From the NCBI GenBank assembly GCA_047495785.1, contig JBLDXI010000015.1, positions 434,001-498,000 on the forward strand: a stretch of 64,000 bases of DNA, written 5' to 3'. The first letter of the stretch is position 1, and each line of letters starts with the position of its first letter. Positions 44,310-56,210 of the stretch are shown one piece after another. Under the pieces are notes generated by a model. It saw nothing but the letters and a program-made list of their open reading frames with translations, did not search any database and was not told where the DNA came from. The stretch comes from Lepidodermella squamata (Eukaryota; Gastrotricha). A program made the position numbers and the translations under genes.

Positions 44310-45534
44310 ATGTTGAAAACAATAGGATTTTTCGTGATTTTTCTCTTAACGACTGCGCCATCTTTGGGGCAAAATCATCTTACACAAGGCGAAATTGATC
44401 GAATTTTAGGCGCCCATAATTACCTGCGAGGTGAACCTTGTTTTCAGCTTAACAAAATTTGTAAAATTGTGTTTGTTCAGGAGGTGTAAAGCCGCCAGCA
44501 GCTACGCCATTGATCGACCTGCAGTGGGATAACGATCTAGCTGATTTGGCTCGAAGGTTTGTTCACCTCAGTTTCTTGATAGCTAATTCACTTCTGCTAA
44601 ATTTCAGATGGGCCTTACAATGCTCTGGTAGACAGGAAGATCTCTCCCAAGTTCGAATGACGTACAAATTCAATGGAGTCGGTCGAAATCACTGTTTCGG
44701 CCAGGATCTCATTTGGCGATCTTGTTTGGAACTATGGGCGGCTCAAGGCGAAAATTTCGTCTACGGCTCCGAGCCAACAAACGAAGTGGGAGCTTACGTT
44801 AATATCATCACCGCAGAGACGCGATACGTCGGGTAAATAAATTATTATCCTATTTTCCGTCTATTTGTTGTTTATTCAGATGTGACCAAAACCTCTGTCC
44901 GGATGGGCAATATTTCTTGGTACGCCAAAATATTATGTTTCCATTATTTTTTGAAAAATTACCCAATGCATAGTTTTGCGCCTATGGACCATCCGGCAGA
45001 ATCCCGACGCCTGAGAATAATTTTCGGCCCCTCTCCTACCCGTATCAAGCCGCTGTTCAGACAACAGAAAGCCCAATTACACCGGCCGCTGTTCGGTTCA
45101 TCGCTGATCCCGACCCAGATTTTGATCCGTATGCTGAACCTTATTTCTACCGGAATGTACATCTCGAGCTCGCCCCGCCTGTCACCCCACGTCCCGGCCA
45201 ATTCATATCAAGACAACCTGGTAGGGACGATAACGGGCGTGAATGGGAAGATCCGACTAATCGAGGAGCCGGGAGTTTGTCGAATTGGTACAAGCCCTGC
45301 GGAGATCCACCCAGGGTTCGTGGTGCCTACGTCATTCGAAGTAGTGCGAGGCGGTTAAGGGGGTTCTACATCGAAGTCGCGACCTATTACTGCCTGGATG
45401 GAGCTCTACCAACACCGACTGACACGATTTTATGTAAAATATCAGGAAATCAAGGCGTATGGAACTCGACAATACCATCTTGCCCGATAGCAGCGACCGT
45501 GAGTAGAAACGGTCTGGATTCCAATGGCAAATAG
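44310..45534 (+). CDS. secreted CAP-sushi protein (CAP gene 3)
   Basis: Five exons, join(44310..44430,44481..44556,44608..44832,44880..44919,44974..45534), give 340 residues. Signal peptide MLKTIGFFVIFLLTTAPSLG; CAP domain with GAHNYLR, LQWDNDLADLARRWALQC, FVYGSEP, YVGCDQNLC and FCAYGPSGR; a linker containing DPDFDPYAEPY; then a sushi domain (WYKPCGDPPRVRG, TYYCLDG, ILCKIS, GVWN, CPI). The four sushi cysteines and tryptophan are all present. The linker motif W-E-D-P-T-N-R-G-A-G-S just before the sushi domain is common to all CAP-sushi genes here. H-x-T-Q histidine replaced (AYVN). Confidence 0.88.
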
Positions 45535-45742
45535 GTCCTATGAATGTTATCACCTTCTCATCATTTTTTGTAAATTGAGTGTATCATGATAACTTTCATC
45601 AGGTGTCAACGCAAGCTGTGAATGTTTGCCTTGATTGTGGGCAATATTTCTTTGCTGTGAAATAAAACTGAGGTGTTGTAGCATCATGACTTGGTAAACA
45701 CGAGTGAACTTTTTCCAGTACTCCTAGAACTCGTAACCCGAA

Positions 45743-48121
45743 ATGCTAAGTTTTTGTCTTCAATTGTCTAGCCTGATCACTATTGTTTCCGCACAGGTAC
45801 ATCTCAAAACTTCACATTTTATGAAAACAAACCCTTTTGATACTTTCAGTCAGCATTATTTGAAGCAGCTGATGTTTTGCCGCAGCGGGTTATTCAAATT
45901 ATCCTTGACGAGCACAATAGATTAAGATGTGAGCCTCAGTGTATTCGCGGTCTTTGTAACTCGTTTCCTTACTTGCTCTAGCAACTGTTGACCCACCTGC
46001 AGCCAGGCCCCTTGTCGACCTCAAATGGGACGCTGATCTTGTTGAAGTAGCAGCAAGGTTCACTTCCAAACCACTATTCTCTCTAGCTAGACTCGAATAT
46101 CTTGTTTTCTCAGCTGGGCGTCAAGGTGCTCAGATCGCGACCAAGATCTCAATGATATTCGTTCCGATTGGTACAGCGAAGTTGGTCGGAGCTCGTGCCG
46201 CGGGGAAAACCTCGACTGGCAGGCCTGCCTCGCAACCTGGACCGACCAGAGACGCAATTTTGTCTACGGATCAGCGTCTAGGGGCGTCGTAACAGCTTAC
46301 GTCAACATTGTAGCCTCAAATACAAGATTCATCGGGTATGCACAAATTTTGCTCTATAAGACTCTATCATGATGATCCCTTGAATCAGATGCGCAAGATC
46401 TCGTTGTCGTGGAAATCAGTTCTTTTTGGTAAGTTTCAGATAGGAAAGGCCTTTGGAATTATTTCTTTGCTCAGTTTTGTGCTTATGGACCGTCTGGAAG
46501 GACTCCATCTGCCGAGAACAATTTCAATCCTCTGCAGTACCCCTACCCAGTTCTTAGCAACTTGCAGGATGACAGGAACAGACAGCCATCGAGAATCGAA
46601 AGCCCTGATCCCAACTTCGATCCCTATGCTATTCCTTACCGATACAGGAATGAAGTTCTCGCAAGGACCCCGTATCCAACTAGAAGACCTGAATTCTTAG
46701 CAACGAGACGCCGTAATACAGATGATAACGGCCGAGAATGGGAAGATCCGACCAACAGAGGCGCGGGGAGTGTTGGTTCATGGAACAAACCGTGTGGAGA
46801 TCCGCCCAGAGTTCGCGGGGCTTACGTGCTCCGAAGCAGTGCTCAGCGTGTTAACGGCGTCTATACTGAGGTAGTTACGTATTTCTGCTTGAATCTTGCT
46901 GTGCCTATCCCAGTTGATACGATAATGTGCCAAACTTCGACGAGTCGTGGTAACTGGAACACGACCTTACCGTTTTGCCCACTTGAAGCTCCACCTGAGG
47001 ACCCGCGTTTCGCGTGGAGGGGCGGAGCGCCGGGAATAGTTGTTCCTGATTCTCAGCCAAGCTTCCGAACAACTGTTAGAACCACCACTTCCGAAACTCC
47101 TGATCTTCGAACTCGAATGGCGACTTTGCCGCCGCGAACTCAAGGCAATCAAGGCATGGGAAGGCCTGCACGTGAATTCGATTACAAATTTGGAGAGGTA
47201 AATTTCAGTCTGCTCATACTCGAATATGACAACTCTGCTCCCATTACAGTGCCCACCTACGGTCGAACGGACGAATTCTTGGTGCTTATTGCCTAAAAGT
47301 ACTTTTACCGGCATTGACGAGTGGACTGTCGAGGTCAAGGAGGCGATTATTCAAGAGCACAATAAGATCAGAGGTGTAAAACCGTGTTTCGCCATTACTC
47401 CCTTATAATTCATATCTGTTTCGAAAGCTGCTGTCGATCCACCGGCTAGAAATTACGGTCTGCCCGATTTGTCGTGGGATGACGATCTCGCCTACCAAGC
47501 TGCTGGGTAAGAGTGTTTGGTTTCTTCGAAATTCTCCGAGAGCTCTAGTCACTCATCAAGCTCATCGGAACTTTCTGTTCCAAATGTTTATTGATAGTTT
47601 ATCAATTTTTGTCTTCTATGTTAGCTGGGCGGCTCAGTGTGACGGTGGGAAGGACGATCCTGCTAATCGCAATTTGCCTTATTACGGCCCTGTCGGCCAA
47701 AACATCTGCTCTTACGATACTGACATGGATCCGATCGCAGCCTGGAAAGACTGTATTTCGAACGTTTGGGGCTCGGGTCGTCGCGATTGGCGATACGAGA
47801 CAGGCGGAACGGGGCCAAGAGTCCCAGATTACAGCCAAATGATTTGGGAGAAAACAAAATGGATTGGGTAAGATATTGTGCCTTATTATCGCGGTTTTTA
47901 GAATTTGATCGGATTTGTTGAAGATGCGCACGAGTACAATGCAACAATCGACCCCGCGTCCAAATGGTACGTCGCCAAATGAATTGTGAAGTTGGTTTCT
48001 AATTTCAATCATCTAGGTTTGTAATTACGGCTATGCTGGAAACACGCCGAGATTCAACCGTTCGCCTTACGCAAAGCCCTACGTGCGGCAAGGCGAGCAA
48101 TCTGAGGAGGATGACACTTGA
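45743..48121 (+). CDS. secreted CAP-sushi-CAP protein (CAP gene 4)
   Basis: Eleven exons, join(45743..45796,45850..45928,45982..46057,46114..46335,46389..46428,46475..47197,47250..47373,47428..47506,47625..47867,47924..47966,48017..48121), give 595 residues. Signal peptide; CAP 1 (DEHNRLRS, SWASRCS, FVYGSASRG, FCAYGPSGR); D-P-Y-A linker; sushi domain (KPCGDPPRVRG, TYFCLN, IMCQTS, GNWN, CPL); Thr/Arg-rich linker; CAP 2 (CPPTVERTNSWCL, QEHNKIR, SWAAQCDGG, DYSQMIWEKTKWIGCA, CNYGYAGN). CAP 2 is closest to CAP 2 of gene 1, showing that the double-CAP layout predates the split of those two genes. Its DYSQMIW is the nearest approach to the canonical HYTQVVW in the cluster. Confidence 0.88.
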
Positions 48122-48804
48122 AAGATGAATGCTGATATCTTCCCGTGCAAGATTTCAGCATTTTTTTGATATAATGCGTTGTATTCACGACTTTGCCCTG
48201 ACTCCACTCGAAAAGAATGTCCTCTATTTTCGGTTATTAAAGTCCCTTTGAAATATGTCTCCATTCAAGGGCGATGAAAGGAATGCCACACCGAAATAGA
48301 ATTATAAATGAATAAGAAAAGTGAGACACCCTGGGAAATAAAAAATGCCGGTTTCGAGGTGCAAAGGAGTATAAACAAGAAACAATTTAACGTTTGAAAT
48401 CAGTTTCTATGAAAGGAAGGTATTGAAAAACAGCAGGTCATCGAGATGAACTTCGGATCGTTTCTGAAAAGGTTTGTTGACCTCCGCTCTTTTGATGGAA
48501 AATCAGCTGACCTCTAATTACTGCGCATCGACCTCGCATGAATAGCATTCTTTCTGGGTTCTTTATTCTGTGACGCAGATGCATGTTTTTCAGAGAGTGA
48601 CCCAAGTTTTGAAACGCATTTTCGTCACGTACCCTTTTCATTTATTTACTCAATCAAAATACAATACTAACAACGAGGAGCGGTCAATATGCGGCTTTGA
48701 TCTAAAACAGAAAAAAAAACCGCGTAACCATAGTGGCGCTTGTAGCGCGGTGAGAACTGCTCGGCAAGGACCAGTGCATTCTATTTTGGATTTTCACACC
48801 AAAC
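48122..48804. other. intergenic spacer in CAP cluster
   Basis: 3' end of CAP gene 4 and promoter of CAP gene 5. Short frames on both strands have no support. Confidence 0.5.
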
Positions 48805-50364
48805 ATGATCAGTTTGTGGTTGGCTCTACTACTCGCGGCAAGCGTTGCTGCTCAATCGGTAAGCTCGCTTCCTTATTTGCTAACTCGAAGGGCGTAAGGG
48901 AATACGGAAATAACGCTAACGCATGAAATACAGAATTTATACGAAAAACTCCAGTTGATAGCCTTACTAACAAGTCTTATTCACAAAAAGTAACCCTTCC
49001 TGCGCTCTCTGCTTGATAACTTGGTTTTTTTAAGTCTGAAGCTCCTGATGTTGCGACTCAACAATTGATTCTTAGCGAGCACAATCGACTGAGATGTAAC
49101 TTTCAACTTGCTCCCCTCATTAATTGATCTATTTTTCTTTATTTTAAGCGAGCGTTGACCCCCGACCTGCAGTTCCGCTTGCCAACCTGAGATGGAACAT
49201 TGACCTAACCACCGTTGCCCTTCGGTAAGATAACTTTCATGCATCATCGAATTTAATTGCCAACAAATCGATGTGCGATGAACAACAACAGAATGGCCTC
49301 AAGATGTACGGATGCTGAAGCTGATCTCGAGGACATTCAATCGCAGACCTTTTCCGACTTCAGTTACAGCACCTGCCGCTCACCCGACTGGCGCAACTGC
49401 CTCAAATCGTGGACTGATCAAAAAGCCAGCTTTGTCTACGGAACGGGGGATACTTCGAGGGGCGAGATCGACAAATACGTCAACATCATCGCAGAACGAA
49501 CGACCTCAGTTGGGTAACATATCTTCCAGCTGTCCGAAATTCTTATAAGTCATTGCTTTGCAGATGCGCAAAATCACGTTGCCGCAGTGGTCCCAACTAC
49601 ATCGTAAGCTTGCAACTTTAGATTGTTGATTCGATGATTTATTTCGCGTTTAGTTCTGCGCCTACGGTCCTTCGGGGCTCATTCCATCTGAAGATAACAA
49701 ATTCTCTCCGAAGCGTTATCCGTACAAAATTGTGGAATCTCAGCGATTGCCAAGCTCCCCTGTTATTCTTCCAGTCCAGATAATTCGTCCGCAGCCGCAG
49801 CCGCAGCCGCAGCGGGAGCCGCAACCACAACGAGAGCCGCAACCGCAACGTCAGCCACAGCCGCAGAGGGAGCCTCAGCCACAGAGGGATCCACAACCGC
49901 AACCGCAGCGAGAGCCGCAACTGCAGTTTCAGCCCCGCAATGACGACGGCTATTCCGATCCCTATGCTACCCCGTACCGTTTCCGAAATGAAATCCTGGC
50001 TAGAATTCCGGCTGGAAGACGCCAGGGTCTTGTAGCCAGGCGCCGCAATTCCGACGATAACGGCCGAGAATGGGAAGATCCGACCAACAGAGGCGCGGGG
50101 AGTGTCGGTTCATGGAACAAACCGTGTGGAGATCCGCCACGCGTTCAGGGCGCCTACGTCATGCGAAGTACTGCCCAGCGGTTGAACGGAGTCTACACCG
50201 AAACTGCGACTTATTTCTGCCTGAATCTAGCGGTTCCCTATCCGACAGATACTGTTATTTGCACAACTTCAGGTAGTCGCGGTTCCTGGGATTCGAACCT
50301 GCCAATATGCCCGAGTAGTGTTCCTCGTGAGGAAAGCGACCGCTTTTCGTGGCGAGGAGATTAA
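48805..50364 (+). CDS. secreted CAP-(QP repeat)-sushi protein (CAP gene 5)
   Basis: Six exons, join(48805..48858,49035..49095,49149..49224,49292..49513,49564..49603,49654..50364), give 387 residues. Signal peptide MISLWLALLLAASVAAQ; CAP domain (SEHNRLRS, LRWNIDLTTVALRMASRCTDAEADL, FVYGTGD, CAKSRCRSG, FCAYGPSG); a Gln/Pro/Arg/Glu repeat linker (49789-49936); a DPYATPYRFRNE segment; then the WEDPTNRGAGS motif and a complete sushi domain. The H-x-T-Q position reads KYVN. About 80 bases at 50058-50137 differ at one site from CAP gene 4 (46725-46804), suggesting recent conversion. Confidence 0.88.
49789..49936 (+). repeat. Gln/Pro-rich coding repeat
   Basis: Degenerate 15 bp-type repeat encoding PQPQREPQPQREP-like sequence, about 49 residues, between CAP and sushi in CAP gene 5. 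Its complement creates an Arg/Leu-rich spurious frame. Likely a flexible spacer. Confidence 0.85.
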
Positions 50365-50933
50365 GCTCCTCAAACGCAACATAATGGAAATCATTTGACG
50401 TGTACCTGAAACTTCTGCATGCCTCCTTCTTTGATACGATTATCCACCATTGTGTTTGGTTTGATACCCGTTGGTTCTAATATAGAACACTGCCCGAAGA
50501 ATAAATCTACGTATTATGACGTGTGTTGTTCGGCTTTTCAATGAAGGTGGATACTGCGATATTATCAGCATGTTGAAATGGATTTGGGGTTAGCATTAGT
50601 GGAAAGGATTAGGTTAATCTTCCTTTACAACTTACGGCTAAACCTTCTCATGAGCGTTAATCGTGAAGGCTTAAACAGGTTTATGGCCTGTTTTCTACGT
50701 AGGTACTAATATTAGACGCGCGCGTTCCAACTCAATCCTTGGTTGGCAGAGAATTTAATCCCGAGTTTCTTCGCCTAATATCACCGTTCGTCCTGCTTCT
50801 AGATCTTTCTTTCCAGTATATATTGTTCGACAGCTCTCATATCTTTATAGTTTCTCGAAAAGAATCTTGATGTTAGTTTAGATGTTAGTTAGATTTTCCG
50901 ATTAAAGCATATTGGCGGCTAGAAAAATAAACG
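50365..50933. other. intergenic spacer in CAP cluster
   Basis: No gene is supported; probably the 3' end of gene 5 (gaataaatc at about 50500) and the promoter of gene 6. Confidence 0.5.
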
Positions 50934-53900
50934 ATGGTTAGGTCACTTCTCGTCCTACTACTCGCATGCGTCGTTGCTGGACAGCAAAATGTAAGAGTCT
51001 CCCCGCTCTTTTTCCTAACATGTGGGTGGCAGAAGGGGCATTTCATTGAAAGCTATGCAAGGAAAGTCCCAACGACCACGATTCCGATAGTTTTCTCGGA
51101 AGCTAATTAATGCGTATTGTCTGCTTCCAGGCCGAAAGCCCAGATGCCGACACTCAGCGCTTCATTCTGTCTGAGCACAACCGACTGAGATGTGAGTTTT
51201 GTTGTTCCTAACCTGGACCTGAGTGACAAAACCTTGATTGATTTCCGAAATAGCAAGCCTTGATCCACCGCCAGTATCTCCCCTTCCAAACATTCAGTGG
51301 GATGGCGATCTCGAAGGTGTGGCGAAACGGTCAGTTCTTATATATTTTGAAAGGCGTGCAAATTCCCATGTTTCACAAAAAAGCTTCGTAGCTGGATTCT
51401 GCACTCAAAATGGCGCCGAGATCGACGGCGTCCGATCACAACTGTTCGGCGAAGTCAGCCGCAGCGTCTGCAATGACGCTTCTGCGGACTGGAGGTCGTG
51501 CCTGCAGAAATGGACCGACCAGAAGCGGACATTTATCTACGGAGCCAGCTTCCAGATGGGCGAGACAAGCGCTTACGTCAACATTGTTTCCGATATTGTC
51601 ACTTCTATCGGGTAAGTTGACCTCCGTAACTTGGATGACTGGCCTTTCCAACCTATCATTTGTAAAGATGCGCGAAAATGCGGTGTCAAAGCAGCGAGAC
51701 ATATGTCGTAAGTTCGAACAGAATCCATAATTCATGATATTTTACATTCATCAATTGCCTGCAGATTTGCGCTTACGGACCTTCGGCCTTGACTGAAAAT
51801 GAAGCGAACCGGGGCGAGCCTCGTGCATATCCATACAGAGCTCGGCAATCTGGCAACCAACCTGGCAATCAGCCAACTGGCGGGCAAGGAAATCCTTCAC
51901 AATCAAACGCGGTAAAAGTTTGATTATCTTTGAACTTGCGGGATCATTCAAGACAATATCGCTAAAATTACCCCAACGGCTAACGGCGTGTGATATTTCA
52001 AACCTCAGGCAGAGTGACCAATTACAGCATTTAGACTACCCAAATTAGGAACCCAAATGTGTGCACAGCTAAACTGCTCTTTCGGAAGTAAAAATGCAGC
52101 AGTACCGCTATCATAAACCTGGGTCTAAACCGCGTCGGATTAGGCCCTTGTTTTGCCAGATGTAGAAATAATTTGCCAAAAGCGAAGCTGGTAAATTTGG
52201 AAGATTCTCCAATGAAAACACGCTTAAACCTTAAAACCCCGTCTTAAAGTTGACTGTGGGCTAAAGTAAATTTAACAGTGGGCATTGCGTTTATCCAAAT
52301 TTTCTTCTCCGTTCTATCATCGATAAACATCGCACACTGTATGCGAGGAAGCTCGTCATTAGACACGATTTCCGTCCAGAAATCGCCTCGGATTTGTCGA
52401 AGATATGAGTCCCAAGAGTCATTCATAACTGCGAGTCAATTCCAATGATCACTTCCCTTTATTACATTGTCTTTCCAGGCCGAAAGCCCAGATGCCGACA
52501 CTCAGCGCTTCATTCTGTCTGAGCACAACCGACTGAGATGTGAGTTTTGTTGTTCCTAACCTGGACCTGAGTGACAAAACCTTGATTGATTTCCGAAATA
52601 GCAAGCCTTGATCCACCGCCAGTATCTCCCCTTCCAAACATTCAGTGGGATGGCGATCTCGAAGGTGTGGCGAAACGGTCAGTTCTTATATATTTTGAAA
52701 GGCGTGCAAATTCCCATGTTTCACAAAAAAGCTTCGTAGCTGGATTCTGCACTCAAAATGGCGCCGAGATCGACGGCGTCCGATCACAACTGTTCGGCGA
52801 AGTCAGCCGCAGCGTCTGCAATGACGCTTCTGCGGACTGGAGGTCGTGCCTGCAGAAATGGACCGACCAGAAGCGGACATTTATCTACGGAGCCAGCTTC
52901 CAGATGGGCGAGACAAGCGCTTACGTCAACATTGTTTCCGATATTGTCACCTCTATCGGGTAAGATGATATGCCTAATTACATAGCATGTACGATAGCAT
53001 TTCGCCATTCGTGACATTTAAGGTGCGCGAAAATGCGGTGTCAAAGCAGCGAGACTTACGTCGTATGTCTGAACTGATTTCCTATTTTTCAATCGCTAAT
53101 TTATTGAATCAACCACAGATTTGCGCCTACGGACCTTCGGCCTTGACTGAAAATGAGGCGAACAGAGGCGAGCCCCGAGCATACCCGTACAGAGCTCGGC
53201 AATCTGGCAACCAACCTGGCAATCAGCCAACTGGCGGACAAGGAAATCCTACGCAGTCAAACGCGGTAGAGAAACCGATTTCCTCCTCAGAATTGAAATG
53301 ATTTACATCGTTTTAGTACGAATCGCCCGACTCAGCAACACAGCAGTTCATCTTAAGTGAACACAACCGTTTGAGATGTAAGTGAGCTGAATAAGATTCG
53401 AGGAATTGTAACGATGACAATCTCCCTTGAACAGCTAGCGTCAACCCACCCGCCATCGTTCCTCTGGCTGATCTGCAATGGGATAACGACCTTGCAGGAG
53501 TTGCTCAGCGGTTGGTTAATCATCAGATGAATTCACTATCTTATATCAGCATTCTCTAACCTTATCAGTATGGCAGCGACCTGTTCGCAAGCCGATGCTG
53601 ATCTTGAGAGCATTCGATCCAGCAAATTCAACGACATTGGGCGAAGTGTTTGCGAGGGGAATAACGTGGAATGGCGTTCGTGCCTCAGGTCTTGGACCGA
53701 TCAGAAGCCAAACTTTGTCTATGGCTCGAGCTTCCCAATGGGCGATATCAGTGCTTACGTTAATATCATCGCTGCTGTTACTACTTCAATTGGGTAAGCC
53801 ACCATTTTGCTTCAATCACTTCGCCAGTGAACTTCAATCGAGAATGTTAACCTGGGCTCCGGGATCGAGCTAATTTTTCTCTGATTTTAGATGTGCCAAG

Positions 53901-54900
53901 TCTCGCTGCAGCAGTGGCACGAATTACATCGTTAGTTAACCCTTCAGCTATGATTTTGCTGGCTTTCACATGTTTTCTGCAGTTTTGCGCTTACGGTCCT
54001 TCCGGTAATGTTCCGACGGACGAGAACAACCAAGAGCCACGAGCTTACCCCTATAAGCGAGTTCCTCAAGCCCGCCCTGGACAGCAAAGGCCAGCACAAA
54101 CACAACAAGCCGCGGTAAGATACCTTGGCTACCTCGAATTTTTTATCAACCATATGCTTCGCTTAGTTTGACGCCGCTGATGCTGCCACGCAGCAAATGA
54201 TTGTCAGTGAACACAACAGATTGCGGTGTAAGTTATTGACTCTTTTTCCGGTGTTCAAGTTGTGTACCCTTCGCTTGCAGCAAGCGTAGATCCCCCTGCT
54301 GCCCGGCCACTCGGCAACGTCGCGTGGGATAGCGATCTTGCCAACGTCGCAGGGCAGTAAGTTTTCTAGCATTCTTCAATTCATCTATCAATCATTCAAC
54401 TCGTAAATTTACTGAAAGAATGGCTGCCAAGTGTTCTAAAGAAGACGCAGATCTTGACAGCATTAAATCGCAGAAGTTCCCTACCATCGGCCGTAACGTT
54501 TTCACTGGAAATGATTGGCGAACCTGCATGACGACATGGGCCAATCAGAAGCAGAATTTCGTTTATGGCTCAGATTTTCAACTGGGCGAGTGCTACGAAT
54601 ACATCAACGTTATTGCTGCTGCGACTACATCAGTGGGGTAATTACTCAAAGCTTCAAGCGATTAATGCTGATTTTTTATATTATTGTAAGATGTGCGAAA
54701 TCACGCTGCAACAGTGGATCTAACTACATCGTAAATTTAAATATTACGTAGTGAAAAATTCAACTTCACTCATCTTCTTTATTTTCAATCCTTAGATATG
54801 CGTCTACGGCCCTTCTGGTCGTGTTCCATCTGCTGAGAACAACAACGACCCGGATACTTTCCCGTATAGGAGCGTTGATGGTTTCATCGCACGGGGCTAG
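50934..54900 (+). CDS. secreted tetra-CAP protein (CAP gene 6)
   Basis: Twenty-one exons, join(50934..50990,51131..51191,51254..51329,51384..51611,51668..51707,51765..51911,52479..52539,52602..52677,52732..52959,53023..53062,53119..53265,53317..53377,53435..53510,53569..53793,53891..53930,53983..54114,54167..54227,54281..54356,54419..54637,54691..54730,54796..54900), give 731 residues. A signal peptide is followed by four CAP domains and no sushi domain. Each domain is a five-exon module (61, 76, about 225, 40, about 105-147 nt) that begins and ends in phase 0. Each has SEHNRLR, a D/E-I-D-L core, FVYG or FIYG, CAK-x-RC and C-x-YGPS. Domains 1 and 2 are nearly identical. The H-x-T-Q histidine is absent in all four. 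Domain linkers are short and Gln/Pro-rich. Confidence 0.88.
51131..51611 (+). repeat. 481 bp duplicated CAP module, partner 52479-52959
   Basis: Three exons and the two introns between them repeat at an offset of 1,348 with one visible difference (near 51602/52950). The following intron is unrelated between copies, and the last two exons of the module (51668-51911 against 53023-53265) carry several substitutions. Confidence 0.9.
52479..52959 (+). repeat. 481 bp duplicated CAP module, partner 51131-51611
   Basis: Second copy of the nearly identical three-exon block in CAP gene 6. The 567 bp intron before it (51912-52478) is about ten times longer than the cluster norm and has no recognisable content. 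Confidence 0.9.
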
Positions 54901-56210
54901 ACAAGCCTGCTAAGTGCCAAGTTACATGACAAAGAAAAACACTCTTTTCTCACTATCCATTCCCTACCAATACGCTCCAAGTGTTAAGTGCTTGAAGAGT
55001 AAATTGGCCCTTCCCTTTCATGAATTACGCCCCCGCTTCGCTGAAATAAACTAAAGCCAGAAGAAAATCCCTCATCGAAAGCCTGGACTTTTTCATACTG
55101 GATATAATAAACTGGCTTCAAAGCACTCCCATTAAAAAAGTAAAATAAAGTATTTCGCAATGATCAGCATGTTTTGGAATTAATGTTATTATTTTTTTTT
55201 TAAGCCATTTTTTTTATTTTGCTTTGACGTCATGGTGCTTTGAAGCTTTTGTTTTTAAGCCTTTTACTATATTTTTCCTACTTCGTAGGGGATCCAAGAG
55301 CATAATGTAGTAACTACTGGTATTTCTTTGGCTCGTCCAATTTTATTCGACTGAAAATTCAGACATTTTTACTCTTAAATTTTCAAAATTTGTAAGCATT
55401 ACTGGGCGAGAAATTCTGCACTTATCGAAGATTTCTTCAAGATTTGATTACTTTATATTCCGAAAATTTAATTTGTAAACAATTATTCGTACCTTCCTAC
55501 CTGTTGATAGTGAAAATTCTGTCGGGAAGGCACAGGCTTGGAACTTCCTCTATAATCTATAACGAGTTAAATTACATTAAGTCTGTCTCCAGCACTCTAA
55601 AACTAAAAACTCTAAAAGTGTAAATGATGGTAGGTATGATCACACATGTCAGCACTTTCAATCTCGTAGCTAAGATTTTTTCATTTTAATTTTTATTGTT
55701 TTATTTACTTTATACGATTTTGATTACGGGAAGCAGAGACTTAAGAACAATTTATAGAAATGAAGGCAACAGCCCCTATGTGCGACAGCTTGCTATCTTT
55801 TTGGTACGTCTCATGCAGTCTACAACAATATCGCTAGCTTTTAAAACATGCTTTGCTTAGAAGAACAATTTATAATGCCCAATATTCAATATTTCGAATT
55901 TTTCACACTGATCATTCTGATAGAATCAATATTTTTGCCTTTCATCGTCAGCTCATACAATTTTTGCAGTAGAACTTTCTTTTGCGATTCGATTTCATTA
56001 CTGCGGCGATGCAAAGTTTTTTGATGCAAAGAATGTTCAGCAATGTAACTGGTGGACCTGAAAGCCAAATTAATTATGCGGGCTTCACAACAAAATGTGC
56101 TTCCTTATGAAACAAGATTGACATCTCGCTTCACGTTCAGAGATCGATAGTGTAGCAAAACTACGTGCAATACCTCCAATCCAATACCTCATTTTTGTGT
56201 TAACGGCGAA
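54901..56210. other. intergenic, AT-rich
   Basis: 3' flank of CAP gene 6 and upstream region of the PAN/lectin gene. The frame at 55886-56068 on the minus strand is featureless. No repeats or element ends were seen. Confidence 0.5.

Noticed and set aside
49639-49920. Arg/Leu-rich minus-strand frame
   Set aside because: Complement of the Gln/Pro repeat in CAP gene 5.
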